Source: Tritrichomonas musculus (Eukaryota > Parabasalia > Tritrichomonadida > Tritrichomonadidae). From it: a stretch of DNA of 64,000 nucleotides. The stretch covers positions 2,914,001-2,978,000 of the forward strand of contig JAPFFF010000017.1 in the NCBI GenBank assembly GCA_039105265.1, in the 5' to 3' direction. A program made the translations under genes and the position numbers. Below, one piece after another: positions 25,769 to 36,650 of this stretch (its first letter is position 1; each line of letters opens with the position of its first letter). The notes beneath the pieces are model-generated. The model ran no database searches, was not told the DNA's origin, and saw only the letters and a list, made by a program, of their open reading frames with translations.

Positions 25769-27124
25769 ATGACTAAATCAGTAAGAATCTACGATAAAGA
25801 ATACAACTCCTTACTCAATTATCCTTTCAAATCCAAGTATAAATACATTGATAATTACATAAAACCTTTCTATAAAAGTGATATCAAAACAGAACCATTT
25901 ATTCCTGACTTCAAGTTGAAATCATGTAAAGAATTATCAAAACCAAATTTCTCTAATGAACCAGGTTGTTGGGAAGCAGATTTGATGTTTAGCAAATACT
26001 ATACTAGAGATTTGACAAAAGAAAATAAAATATATTTGGTTCTCATCAATACAAATACAAGATACCTAATCGTTGAACCTGTAAAGGATAAAGGAAATAT
26101 ATGGTTTTCCCTTGAACGAATTATAATAAGATATCCACAATTTCTATTCAAAACTATCAAATGTGATGGAGAACCTGGATTAAAAGAGATGAAAGATAAT
26201 AGTGTTGTCATTTGGTTTTCAACAGGAGAAACTACTTTGATATTTGACTTGAAAGCTGTAATTAAAGAAGCAAGGATAAAAGAGTTTGATAAAATATTAA
26301 GGAAAATCCTCGTGAACCACAAACTGGAAACTCTTAAAAAACTGCTTAAAAAAAGCGACTATTATAAACCTCGTTTCCAAAGGCTACTCAATTTACAATT
26401 TGAAGACATACAGTTTTGGGAAAATACAATAGATTCAATCACTGATTTCTATCCTATAAGATTCATTATTAATGATTCTCCATATGCGTTAGCTCACAAA
26501 AATGTTGATTCTGTTATAAGAACTCTGAGAAATGCTTTTGGGTTAGATGAGCGAAGATTAAGTGATTATAATTTGATGAGACAAATGGTTGATTACTATA
26601 ATAACACCCCACATAGTTCTCTTCGATTTAAGAATTTTGATTATGACCCATCAGATTTTTATGACAAGAATCTTGTAAAACCAACGAAGTACATATATTA
26701 TACCCCAGCTCAAATGCAAAACGATACTGATTTGGAGTGGAGATATATCAGGAAAATGCAAATGAAATTGCGGGAAATCAATGATAAACAACGTTTTAAG
26801 GGGTTGTTATCTTATAATAGAGGTAATATTATATTAGTTCATCTCGATAAAAGCAAAACGCAAAAAAAGCATGAGAAGCGTAGAAGAGTATTTAATGAAA
26901 TTGCTGAGTTTCTAGAGTATCGTAATGGAAATGTAATCTGCAAGTTATTAAAACCATATCAGACTGTTAAAAAAGATGAACCACAAGAAAAGCATCATAA
27001 AGGTAGGAAACGTATGACTGATGCTGAAAAAGCTATTATTGAAGTACCTATTATATATACGAAATTCATATGTAATTCATTTGGAGACTTAAATGAAGAT
27101 TACATTAAGTATTTTAACATTTAG
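25769..27124 (+). CDS. retroviral-like integrase, element C
   Basis: Identical 451-residue protein to that of A, followed after 5 bp by the small beta-rich gene. Confidence 0.9.
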   Translation: MTKSVRIYDKEYNSLLNYPFKSKYKYIDNYIKPFYKSDIKTEPFIPDFKLKSCKELSKPNFSNEPGCWEADLMFSKYYTRDLTKENKIYLVLINTNTRYLIVEPVKDKGNIWFSLERIIIRYPQFLFKTIKCDGEPGLKEMKDNSVVIWFSTGETTLIFDLKAVIKEARIKEFDKILRKILVNHKLETLKKLLKKSDYYKPRFQRLLNLQFEDIQFWENTIDSITDFYPIRFIINDSPYALAHKNVDSVIRTLRNAFGLDERRLSDYNLMRQMVDYYNNTPHSSLRFKNFDYDPSDFYDKNLVKPTKYIYYTPAQMQNDTDLEWRYIRKMQMKLREINDKQRFKGLLSYNRGNIILVHLDKSKTQKKHEKRRRVFNEIAEFLEYRNGNVICKLLKPYQTVKKDEPQEKHHKGRKRMTDAEKAIIEVPIIYTKFICNSFGDLNEDYIKYFNI

Positions 27125-27129
27125 TTTCT

Positions 27130-27522
27130 ATGAAAAAAATGCTTATGAATAATATCAAGAATGTTGCAACAAGCAATGTAAAACAGCCCATAACAAAACG
27201 TTATTTCCACACTCAATCAACAGAATTTACGTTGCCACTTGAATTTGTATCAAGCAGAAACAAGAAATATATTGTAATTCAATATGTTGGAGCAATTGTA
27301 AAAGACTTTTTAGTTGGTGATTTAATGGTGCATTCAGATATAGTTCAATTAGATGCCTATTGTGATTCATTCATTATGTTAGCTAATAAGCGTCAAACCA
27401 AATATCGAAAATACGAATTCTTCAGTAGCAATAAGAGAGATTACAAGATATGGTTTACCGATTTGTATGGCAATTCAATCATACCATCAGCATTTATCAT
27501 GAGCTGCCTTCTTATTTATTAA
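27130..27522 (+). CDS. small beta-rich conserved protein (130 aa), element C
   Basis: Identical protein to 7599-7991 in A. Confidence 0.55.
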   Translation: MKKMLMNNIKNVATSNVKQPITKRYFHTQSTEFTLPLEFVSSRNKKYIVIQYVGAIVKDFLVGDLMVHSDIVQLDAYCDSFIMLANKRQTKYRKYEFFSSNKRDYKIWFTDLYGNSIIPSAFIMSCLLIY

Positions 27523-27579
27523 GTGCCAGCTTTTCGAGAACAGAGTTCTTGTTAAGCTATAGCTTTTTTTGAATAAAAA

Positions 27580-28584
27580 ATGAATAACAGCAACCAAAAA
27601 TCGGTATTCACAGCACTGCAAGAACTTAATTTGCAAGATCCAAATTGTATAAATATTAATAAGGACCATCAACTGTTTTCATATATCTCTGAAAGAAATA
27701 GGAGAGTCTTATTGTATTTAAGTAGTAATTACCATGAATTATTTGTGCTTATTAATGGTAGTGAAGTAACGTTGGATTTACCTAAAAAAGTGGATTTCAA
27801 AGATGAGAGAAATATAAATAATACAAACGATCCTAGTCTATTACGTTTATTCACAATAACTGTGGACCTTTTTTCTAATTTTGGTAATACCGATATCCAA
27901 TTTGTTGAAAAATCATTTCCTGACCTAAATAAAACATATATACTATTGATTGGAGACTATGATTATAGATATGATGTAAAAGAAACAAATAATTTCTGTT
28001 ATCAACTATCTTCGAGCGTAGACGTTGATTGCACAGTTAAGCCAGTACCAATAATTATCTTTCTCTGTTTCGAAAAAGAAACATTCATGAGCCAATGGCA
28101 GAAAGTTCGATTGCGAAATAAAAATGAAGATGCTGATATTAAAGGTTTTAAATATGAATTTCAGGATTGGAAATACCATTTTCCAGTATTCAATGTATTC
28201 AAATCAAATATCACAAGCCCTATCTTAAAGGTAAATACAAATAATTCACATCCTAGGGAGCCTTCCTTATTTAGTGGATATGACCCAAAAGTAAATATTG
28301 AATATAATAATGAAAAACTTGATATACCCGATGAAATACGCCCAAAGAAGGTATTACCATCACCAATAACTGAATTCAAATATTTTTACCAAGAACCTGA
28401 AAAATCTAGTATAGCTCGTAATACATCTAAGAATCAAAAGGTTGCAAGTCCAACAGAAGCTAAAAATGATTTCTTGTCGCAAGCGAAGCTTGGGCCTGCT
28501 CAACAGTCACAGGTTTCACAGGTAAATCCAGGAACAAATAAGGCGCATACAACAACATTCAAATTACCAGGTTCAAAAAAATAA
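27580..28584 (+). CDS. variable-slot protein (334 aa), element C
   Basis: Identical protein to 6537-7541 in A, including the double-hairpin-encoded QAKLGPAQQ. Confidence 0.5.
   Translation: MNNSNQKSVFTALQELNLQDPNCININKDHQLFSYISERNRRVLLYLSSNYHELFVLINGSEVTLDLPKKVDFKDERNINNTNDPSLLRLFTITVDLFSNFGNTDIQFVEKSFPDLNKTYILLIGDYDYRYDVKETNNFCYQLSSSVDVDCTVKPVPIIIFLCFEKETFMSQWQKVRLRNKNEDADIKGFKYEFQDWKYHFPVFNVFKSNITSPILKVNTNNSHPREPSLFSGYDPKVNIEYNNEKLDIPDEIRPKKVLPSPITEFKYFYQEPEKSSIARNTSKNQKVASPTEAKNDFLSQAKLGPAQQSQVSQVNPGTNKAHTTTFKLPGSKK
28480..28506. repeat. double-hairpin element, type I (C copy)
   Basis: Mirror of 6615-6641. Confidence 0.7.
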
Positions 28585-28618
28585 TTAGCAAGGATATAAA
28601 GTAGGAATAGTAATTTTT

Positions 28619-31213
28619 TTATGCTTCATCTTCATCGTCATCATCATCAGAAGGTTCCTCAACAATTTCAGCTGTAGCTGGCTTTTCAACAGTTCGTGAC
28701 CTAATATATGATTTATCACCAGCACCTTTATGTGCAGTCTTATATAATCCTTTGATTGTGGTGTAATTTCCACCAACTTGTGAATCAATCCAAGCATCAA
28801 TATTTTCACCAAATTTGTCTTGTAATTGCTTCTTTGTTGCTGTACTTACTTTATTTTCAATTATAGCTTGAGCTAACTGTGTATATTGGTCTTTCTTATC
28901 TTCTGTGAATCCAAGACCAGTCTTAAAGATGAGGTCATTTGTTTGCTCCAATATTTCTTGTAATACTCCTGATATTTCACCATCACTATTTATTTCTCCA
29001 TCAACTGGCATAGTCGCTTTAATGCTTTCATTATACTCTTTTTGAATCATAACACCCAATTCAGCATTTACGGATTTTGGATGTAATTTCTTATATTTAG
29101 CCCAATTACTCCAATCATTGCATTCATGGTCTTTCATCACTTTAGATTCATAACGTGCAATAAATATGGCTGTACATACTTTGAAATAACTAAATATACA
29201 TTTTAATGGTTCCAACTCTTTGTATTCTTCATTAGTAAATATATTGTATAAAACAGTTTGCCATATTTTTGAAAATATAGAACTCCACAAACCTCTTGCA
29301 GTAATTTTGGTACTGATTTTGGGTTTGGATAAACCAACAGATTGATATGAGTTTATTACTTTTTCTAATTTCTTATCAATTTCAGGTTTAAACTTACCTT
29401 CATTCCATTGTTCTGGAGTGTATTCCCATGTTCGTTTAGCTCCCATAAGATTCTTAAGCCATACTTCAAATGAATCATTTGTTTTACCAGCAATACGTTC
29501 GGTTTGCCATAATTTCTTATAAGGGTCTGCTTTAACAAGACGATATCCATTAATAATAACAGGCTTACCACGGGTATCAACAATAACAATATCTTCAACT
29601 CTATCACCGTTTAAATCACAAATTGGATTACCGAGAGGGTCTTTAGTGTCATGCCTAGCTGGTACTAAACGATATAATGGATATCCATTTTTATCAAATC
29701 TTTTCTTGCAATAAGCTTCTGCTCCGTCTCTTGTAGCACATTTAGGTGAAAACTTGACACGGTAATTACCGTTAATAAGAATATCAAATAATTCCCCTCG
29801 ATATTTACTAACATCGATACTTTGTTTGTTTTCGAAAATGTACAGGTCGCTCATACGTTTTTGTGATGCTTCAAATGTTTTACCAGCACGTTTACCTGTT
29901 GGGATAGACTTCATATATTCATTTAAGAATTCAGCAGCATTTACTTCAGGTCCTTTTGTTGTTTCAATATTTGAGTTCAATAATTCTGAAAAGTTGGTGT
30001 GGTCATCTTCAGCTTCAATTGGTTTGTTTCTTCTAAGATATTCTTTGGTTGGTGTGCTAAAAACACGCTTCGACATTGTTTTATAGTCGGATAAAGATTC
30101 ACTATCATCTTCTAGATTTACGTCAATTGCATGATAATTGTCTTTAACAACTTTGCTTTGCAAATGTTCGGCTTTCTTTGAAAGACTCACCTGTGGCGCA
30201 GATTCACTTTGCTCTTCTATATCACTTTGCTCTTCTATATCACTATTCATATTAAAAAATATTTCTCTATCTCCATTTTCATTAAGGTACTTTATTAATT
30301 GTTTGAGTTGCTTTTTGTTTTTAGGTTCAGTTGTTTCTTCAAATATGTTTGTTTCTCTTATTGCATCATGTAATTGTAATGCGATATTCCTAACTCTAAC
30401 ATCGGAGTCATCTTTAGGATTTATAGACCTATTATAGTAACCATAAAGGTTTTTAGCAGTAAACTCTTCATTTAATAAGCCAAACCTTTCTAGTTGGTTA
30501 GCATCAATTGTAGAAGATTTATTGTAAGCATCTAATAATTGCTGACCTTCTTGAATAGAATCAGCTAACTTTCTCATTGTTTCAATATTGGTTTGTCTTC
30601 TTTGTTTCTCAAATTGCATTAGGTTATTTATGTTATCTGGTATCTTATTGTTTTTATGTGAATCTATGTTTTCAGTCAATGATACGACAAGTAATTGAAT
30701 CTGTGTAGTATCTTTTTTATTAAATAACGGATACCTTTTTGAGTCATCAGCAATACAATAAAATAAGTGTAAAGCATTAATATGATTACTATCAAGTGTA
30801 AATAAATTACTAAGTGATTCAATGTCTTTATTAATTCTGTTTCTAAAATAGTGGCCTTCCAAGTCGGGCTCCTCCTCTTCCTCAATATGTGGAATAACAG
30901 GCTTTTCTTTATCTTTTAGTAAGCCAGATATATCAATAAAGTAATTCGCTTTTGAATCAAGTATTTTAGCTAATTCATTTTTTTGTCTTTTACTTCCTTT
31001 AGGCTTTGCGTTATATTTATCAAGCATATCTTTTAGCTTTTCTTTCACGTCTTTGATATAGTTACGAGGATTCTTAAGATACTCAATAATATTGGGTATT
31101 ATTGTTTTTATTTGCTCTGATTTACTATTTTGGAACATGAATATGAGCATATCTTGATAATCTTTCTTTTTCACCTCATTCATTATTAATTGTTCATCCA
31201 CATCTGACGTCAT
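28619..31213 (-). CDS. Maverick DxNGDxxxD protein (864 aa), element C
   Basis: Identical protein to 3908-6502 in A; start 14 bp from the divergent fiber start. Confidence 0.55.
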   Translation of the reverse strand: MTSDVDEQLIMNEVKKKDYQDMLIFMFQNSKSEQIKTIIPNIIEYLKNPRNYIKDVKEKLKDMLDKYNAKPKGSKRQKNELAKILDSKANYFIDISGLLKDKEKPVIPHIEEEEEPDLEGHYFRNRINKDIESLSNLFTLDSNHINALHLFYCIADDSKRYPLFNKKDTTQIQLLVVSLTENIDSHKNNKIPDNINNLMQFEKQRRQTNIETMRKLADSIQEGQQLLDAYNKSSTIDANQLERFGLLNEEFTAKNLYGYYNRSINPKDDSDVRVRNIALQLHDAIRETNIFEETTEPKNKKQLKQLIKYLNENGDREIFFNMNSDIEEQSDIEEQSESAPQVSLSKKAEHLQSKVVKDNYHAIDVNLEDDSESLSDYKTMSKRVFSTPTKEYLRRNKPIEAEDDHTNFSELLNSNIETTKGPEVNAAEFLNEYMKSIPTGKRAGKTFEASQKRMSDLYIFENKQSIDVSKYRGELFDILINGNYRVKFSPKCATRDGAEAYCKKRFDKNGYPLYRLVPARHDTKDPLGNPICDLNGDRVEDIVIVDTRGKPVIINGYRLVKADPYKKLWQTERIAGKTNDSFEVWLKNLMGAKRTWEYTPEQWNEGKFKPEIDKKLEKVINSYQSVGLSKPKISTKITARGLWSSIFSKIWQTVLYNIFTNEEYKELEPLKCIFSYFKVCTAIFIARYESKVMKDHECNDWSNWAKYKKLHPKSVNAELGVMIQKEYNESIKATMPVDGEINSDGEISGVLQEILEQTNDLIFKTGLGFTEDKKDQYTQLAQAIIENKVSTATKKQLQDKFGENIDAWIDSQVGGNYTTIKGLYKTAHKGAGDKSYIRSRTVEKPATAEIVEEPSDDDDDEDEA

Positions 31214-31227
31214 TTATTATGTTCAAA

Positions 31228-33945
31228 ATGTTTACGATAGAGCAAGCAGGTGGTATCAAAAGGGTAAATACAATAGATGAATTAATAATAGAATACATAA
31301 AACAATATGCCACTTCATGTGGGTGTAAGTGTAATAACGGAAATAATTTGGGGTCAAGCTTGAATACCGAGGAATTGAAAGAATTATTGAAACCTTACGC
31401 AAAGCTTACGAATCTTGATGAGTATGCAAAGCTTACGAGCTTAAGCGAGTATTCGAAGAAACAGGACTTACAGTCTTATGCGAAAACAACTGATTTATTC
31501 GATTATTTGAAAACAGAGGAATTCAATAAAGAATTATTAAAGTATGCTAGTAGTGAAGAAATTCAAAACGCTGTTAATACATTACGTGATTACATTGTTA
31601 ACAATTTTGCATTATCAACTGACATACCTGAAATACCTACAGATTTGGTTAATGAATCTGCTTTGACAACTGCTTTGGAACCATATGCAAAGCTTACGAA
31701 TCTTGATGAGTACGCGAAAACAGAAGACTTGCCAGATATGACATTGTATGCAAAAAAAGAAGACTTGCCAGAGATACCCACAGTTCTCAAAAATAGTGAG
31801 TTGCAATTGAACATAAGAGACCAATTATCAGACGAAATGTTTCAGAAATTGATGGCTGATGATGTTAAACCATTATCAGCTCAAGCATCAATGTGTTTAA
31901 CAAGTATGGCGGCTAATGAAGGTCTTCAAGCGGCTTTGGATTCTTGTGCCAGAGAATATGTTTCAAAAGAAGACCTCCCAAAGATTATTGAGCAAGTGAA
32001 AAGCGAAATCCCAGAGATTATTGAGGGACAAACAACTATTCAATTCACAATCGCCAGTAATACAATTCTTGATTTGGATTACGACCCATATCATATACTG
32101 ATTGAGCAATATGGGTTAGATATTGTATCATCAGACAGTTACTATACGGCCCATTATGTTCACGCAGACTATTCGTACAATGAAGATGATGATAATCTAC
32201 CATCTCAGATACTGCGTATGGAAGGAAGTGATTCTAGTCTATGGTATCTGTATAACTCCCATGAATTAATCAATCCAGGAACTGGTGAAACACCAGAAAT
32301 ATTATCATGTTCAATAACCAAAACTGTCGAACCAACAGACAAAAACGCTTATTCGGCTAGATATGTGTTAAACACTTATGCATTAAAATCTGATATTCCA
32401 GAAATAATTGATAAAACAATTACTTTCAATCAAGAATTAGAATTAACTTATGATGAAGGTAATAGTATTAATACTCTTTCGGTTCTTTATACTAATGCAA
32501 GTCAATATTTTGAAAAATGGAAACAATATGGAATGTTATTTGATGGATATGATAAGACTGATGAAAGTATTAAATATCAAGGAATATTCACTATATCAAG
32601 TATTAATAATAATGATTATGTTTTAAATAATGGTGTTCAAAATATAGCATTAACATTAGAAATGAGTTCAAGTTGTGGAGTTGTTTATGATTTTGATAAC
32701 CAACATAGAATCAATGTAATAAGTTGTTATATTGCAAATGAAGATTTTGATGAAACGAACAAAAACTGTGTTGTTAATCTTGCATTTCTCCAAGATAAAT
32801 ATGTATTGAAGAGTGATATTAAAGATGTTGATTTGACACCGTATTATACCAGTGCACAAGCTGATGAGAAGTTTGTTGATGAAGATGAATTGGCTTATGA
32901 ATTAGATAAGTATGCATTGAAAACAGATATTCCAACAATTCCAACTGATTTGATTAATGAATCTGCATTGAATACTGCATTATATGGCACTGAATTGAAT
33001 ATTGAATATCCGGTTCCAGTTCGTGATTATATATTTGTAAAACCATACTTGCCAGAAACCGATATACATGTGATATTTGATGTTAATTGGGGTTCTAACA
33101 CGGATTACATTAACAATATTCAACATTTTGATTTGATATTCAAGCCTTATGAAAAATATATGAGAGGGTATAGAATGATGTTAGATAATGGATTATCTAT
33201 TGTATGGTATGACCGTGGCGAATTTATGTTGTGTAATTCAAGTGGCAATACTCAATGGTTAATCAACGTCATTAAAGCACAAATCGAATCACCATTTATT
33301 AAAACTGCAAATGTTGTTGATGAAAATCCAGAACAAATCACAATTCAATGTACACAGAATGAAAGTGGTTGTGTAGTTCCTGATGATGATATAAGAAGAG
33401 TATTCACAACCAAAAATATTATCGTCAAATTCAAACGAAATGCTGATGATGCATCATATGAAGAAGTTGAATACGAATACAGTTTATATAAAAGTTTGAA
33501 TATGATTTACAAATCAACCAGCAATGAATTAATAAACATTAATTATAATACCCATATTGTTTCATTGAGAGCCGCGGATGATACATTGTCTAATATTTAT
33601 GATGCATCTATCACATTAATCAGCAACCAACCTGTGAACGATAATATGATTTCATCTGTGAAATATGTGAATGATAATTTTGCATTGAAAACAGAATTGA
33701 CCCGTGCTATTGACCAAGTGAAGAGTGAAATTCCTGAACCTGTTGATTTGTCGGGTTATGTATCAAAAAATAATGATGGTTCATTAACAATTAATAGTAC
33801 CGAAAGTAATATTGCAAGTTTCTTTAGTTCTATTGATTCTAATACACTTGCTTTATTTAGATTTGGATATAATGATACTTATAATACTGTCTTTATGTAT
33901 AGGTCTTCAAAAACTGCTGATACTGGTGAAGTATTTATATATGTT
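31228..33945 (+). pseudogene. fiber-like gene of element C, proximal part (interrupted by D)
   Basis: Almost the same as the fiber of A up to the FALK motif at 33689, with a handful of amino-acid differences (for example IQNAV versus IENAV, FTIASN versus FTIVNN), then a different C-terminal module. Element D is inserted at 33945/33946. The distal part of the gene region lies at 54449-54994. Confidence 0.8.
33940..33945. repeat. target-site duplication of element D (left)
   Basis: TATGTT, repeated at 54449-54454 directly outside the other terminus. Six bp is the duplication length known for Mavericks. Confidence 0.9.
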
Positions 33946-34388
33946 AGTAGTGATAGTGGACCGTCTGGGCAGGGGATAAAAAATGACCCCCTTGTCATAG
34001 GGTTTACAGACCCCAAACCTCAGCTACATGACTCAAAAAATCGCCACTTTTTCAAAATTAGCCCTCGAAACTTTCACAAAATGGCATAGACAAATTTTGA
34101 ATAAATTGACAAACTCCCAAAAATAACAACAACGAAAAATAGAACTTTCAAAAATTTTTTATTTTTTTATCAGCAATTTATAATGTCAAACCAAGCCGAA
34201 ACATTAAGCACCCTCATTAATAGAATCAACAAAAAGCTAAAAGGTTGGAGACCTGCATTAAAATACCTCTACGATAATGATGATGTTGTTGACGGAGTAC
34301 TAAAAGAGATAAATCACTTTATTGAACAACTAAAGAAATTCAACGGACCTGCTGAATTAATTGCTGAACTTGAAGAGCTCATTTATTA
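33946..34388. repeat. left terminal inverted repeat of element D
   Basis: 443 bp matching 54006-54448 in reverse complement. Begins AGTAGTGATAGTGGACCG. Near the tip are two adjacent hairpins (ATGAC/GTCAT and GGGT/ACCC, 6-nt loops, 33983-34013). It contains a full small ORF except for the last base of its stop codon. Confidence 0.92.
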
Positions 34389-34389
34389 A
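34183..34389 (+). CDS. 68-aa protein encoded in the terminal repeat (left copy), element D
   Basis: Reads MSNQAETLSTLINRINKKLK and then a short helical protein ending AELIAELEELIY. Lies inside the terminal inverted repeat, so an identical copy sits at 54005-54211. The repeat ends exactly at the gene end, which suggests the gene is part of the repeat unit. Unknown function; a role at element ends is possible. Confidence 0.6.
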   Translation: MSNQAETLSTLINRINKKLKGWRPALKYLYDNDDVVDGVLKEINHFIEQLKKFNGPAELIAELEELIY

Positions 34390-34459
34390 AAAGATATCTG
34401 AAGTGTCTTCAATGACGTTTTTATTTTTGTTTTTTGTTTTTTAATTTCACTCTAAAGAT

Positions 34460-34921
34460 ATGTCAAGTACACCAAAGGTTTATGATTACATCAATTCACT
34501 TATTGATATGTTGGATGAATCAGAGAAGTTCAAACAATGTGATTTCTCAATTCTGTGTGATAGATATCCAATACCTTGTGGAAAGGCTGCATATAAATCT
34601 AAAGTGATATACATATCATTGAAGAACAAAGATAATGCATTTAAACGATTATATTATGATAAGATTGTTGAACTCGGGCTCGAATATATAACATTAACAT
34701 CAAATGTTAGAAGAAGAATATCAACAACATCTATTGAGTTCTTCGTTGAAGGTTCAAATGAAGAGCAATCATTTAAAGAATACAAGTATTATAATTACAG
34801 TATCAGGAAAGTTAATGATAAGAAAACAAAAGAACTCATTGAACAAATGAGACAAAAATATAATATCAATACACCACAACTGTTTGTTGGTGTTCAACAA
34901 CAAATTGTATTAGATGAATGA
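34460..34921 (+). CDS. conserved terminal protein (153 aa), element D
   Basis: Homologue of 16474-16932 in A (CDFSILCDRYPI, SNVRRRISTTSIEFFVEG, YKYYNYSI). First gene after the terminal repeat; its 3-prime end overlaps the convergent ATPase gene by 12 bp. Confidence 0.55.
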   Translation: MSSTPKVYDYINSLIDMLDESEKFKQCDFSILCDRYPIPCGKAAYKSKVIYISLKNKDNAFKRLYYDKIVELGLEYITLTSNVRRRISTTSIEFFVEGSNEEQSFKEYKYYNYSIRKVNDKKTKELIEQMRQKYNINTPQLFVGVQQQIVLDE

Positions 34922-35854
34922 AAGGTTATTAGTTCGAACATTGATTAAAACGAATTGATGTGCTTTCATTGTTCTGTATCGATTCCATAGCTCTTCGAAA
35001 TCTATTGAAAATGGAACTTGTTGATATATGTAGCCGAGTTTCTGTCGTGAATAACCACTAAAGATGAAGAATGATGTTGCATTATTTTTCCATTCTGTTG
35101 TTAAAGCTTTGAAGAACTGGATGTTAACGAATATGATTAGATTCTTATGTCGAAGCTGACTGATGGTATTGATAAAATAGGATGATTTAATTAGTTTCGA
35201 TTTCAAGAAGTCTTCACAAAGAATGATAGTATTTAGTGGTTTATTTGGTTGACCTAGTTTATTGATATGAAGAAACTCAAACATATCGTTTAACTTCTTT
35301 TCATTTTGCTTCGCAAAAGGGGACTCCGTCCCTTCGATTACTATTTTTGGTGTTGATGAATATTTGTTATACAATTCTTTATATAAATCAAGTTGTTTAA
35401 GATATTCTTCAGCATTGCTGTCAGCAACAGTTTTTATTGGTAGCTGTATCAATTCGCGTTGGCTTTCGAATGTTGCATCATTGATTGTTCCGTTTCGTGA
35501 TACATAAACAATTAAATGAAAGCCAGCGTTCTTCATTCGAGACATTTGAATAACATCTCGTAGCATTATATGACTCTTTCCTTTACCTTGCTGACCAACG
35601 AGTATGTTCAATGAATTGTAATATGAATAAATACCGTTTGCGATTGGTCTGATTGATTCATTCTTTATTTTTGATTCATTGCGTTGATATGCTTTATTCA
35701 TCTCATCATCAATATTAAAGGTCTTTTCATTAACTGTTGGTTTGAATGATTCATATTCAAATGCAAAACTCATTTGGTCATCATCATAATCAGAACCACT
35801 AGAGAATAAAATCTCATTATAATTAAACTGAGTTGGTTTCATGAAACGTTTCAT
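34910..35854 (-). CDS. genome-packaging ATPase (A32/FtsK-like), element D
   Basis: Walker A GQQGKGKS, Walker B IILCED, then QLRHKNLIIFVNIQFFKAL and FFIFSGYSRQKLGYIYQQ, matching the ATPase of A. The Met at residue 5 (start 35842) aligns with the A start and may be the true one. A type II double hairpin (35304-35332) encodes part of the same loop that holds a type I one in A. Confidence 0.85.
   Translation of the reverse strand: MKRFMKPTQFNYNEILFSSGSDYDDDQMSFAFEYESFKPTVNEKTFNIDDEMNKAYQRNESKIKNESIRPIANGIYSYYNSLNILVGQQGKGKSHIMLRDVIQMSRMKNAGFHLIVYVSRNGTINDATFESQRELIQLPIKTVADSNAEEYLKQLDLYKELYNKYSSTPKIVIEGTESPFAKQNEKKLNDMFEFLHINKLGQPNKPLNTIILCEDFLKSKLIKSSYFINTISQLRHKNLIIFVNIQFFKALTTEWKNNATSFFIFSGYSRQKLGYIYQQVPFSIDFEELWNRYRTMKAHQFVLINVRTNNLSFI
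35304..35332. repeat. double-hairpin element, type II (in ATPase gene of D)
   Basis: Stem TTTTGC, loop TTC, stem GCAAAA, one G, stem GGGAC, loop TCC, stem GTCCC. On the other strand this is the design of 50767-50795, with a compensated base pair in the 5-bp stem and changed loops. Encodes part of EGTESPFAKQNEKK. Confidence 0.75.
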
Positions 35855-35878
35855 TTCTTTAGTTTTCGTTAAAGCTCT

Positions 35879-36010
35879 TCATGAATACATTTTTGTTCTT
35901 ATCTCTTCACTGAGTTCTGGTTCTTTGTCAGGAATCATTAATGATACTTCAACAATCTTCACTAAAAATAAACCTGTTAATAATGAAACAACTAATATTT
36001 CATATATCAT
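35879..36010 (-). CDS. 43-aa membrane peptide, element D
   Basis: Reads MIYEILVVSLLTGLFLVKIV then an acidic tail ending ELSEEIRTKMYS; exactly the same length and layout as 15405-15536 in A. One N-terminal transmembrane segment. Sits between the ATPase and 191-aa genes on the same strand. Confidence 0.6.
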   Translation of the reverse strand: MIYEILVVSLLTGLFLVKIVEVSLMIPDKEPELSEEIRTKMYS

Positions 36011-36020
36011 TTAATAGTTT

Positions 36021-36596
36021 TTAAATACATGTTTTTAATGAAATGTTATGTTTAATGAGTTCTGTATAAATGCTATTATATTTGTATTTCAAGTCATTTG
36101 ATTCATTATTTTTGTACACCAATATCCTATCAATCAAAAGATATTTGGAACGAGAAACACAACCATTACACGCACAATCATCATTGACAATCAATTCAAC
36201 TTTATCTGCTTGTGTTAGTAATTTGATGAGTTCCATTAATGTATTTGAATGACAAATCAATAAATCATTGACTTTTATCGGATTTGTTTCATAGATTGAT
36301 AACAATATCTCAAGGAATTTGTTTTTGGTTTCAAGTTCTGTTATATCAGCTCCTATATCACTTATACCCCTTTCTAATGAAACGTTGTTTGTTGGATGCT
36401 GTGATTGATATACTCCATTCATCTGAGGTATAGTAAAATTTGTGGCTTGAGATGATTGTGGTAATGGTTGAACTGATGGATATTCAACTGGTTGTGGTTG
36501 CTTTGGTTTGATGTTTATATTAATACTGGTTGATTGTTCCTGCTTAACTGATGCATCGTTCTCACTACTTAATATACGAGCTTTTGATAATGCCAT
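36021..36596 (-). CDS. conserved protein with Pro/Gln linker (191 aa), element D
   Basis: Matches the 190-aa protein of A: KARILSSENDASVKQ at the start, linker with NFTIPQ, DIGADITELETKNKFLEILL, then a cysteine-bearing C-terminal domain (DDCACNGC). Same strand as the ATPase, so probably co-functional. Confidence 0.55.
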   Translation of the reverse strand: MALSKARILSSENDASVKQEQSTSININIKPKQPQPVEYPSVQPLPQSSQATNFTIPQMNGVYQSQHPTNNVSLERGISDIGADITELETKNKFLEILLSIYETNPIKVNDLLICHSNTLMELIKLLTQADKVELIVNDDCACNGCVSRSKYLLIDRILVYKNNESNDLKYKYNSIYTELIKHNISLKTCI

Positions 36597-36650
36597 GAAT
36601 GTTTGAATAAAAATAAAACAACATTAATGATGAGTCATTCAATGATTCAT

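Larger units (their letters stand above)
20101..33945. mobile_element. Maverick element C, inverted near-copy of A (first part)
   Basis: From 20101 to 33689 this is the reverse complement of 15021-1432 with only scattered differences and one 1-bp length difference. It carries the same genes as A from the 190-aa gene to the fiber gene but no ATPase or terminal region; it is interrupted by element D and continues at 54449. Broken by the fusion at 20100 and by the D insertion. Very young duplication, gene conversion, or assembly error; see findings. Confidence 0.85.
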
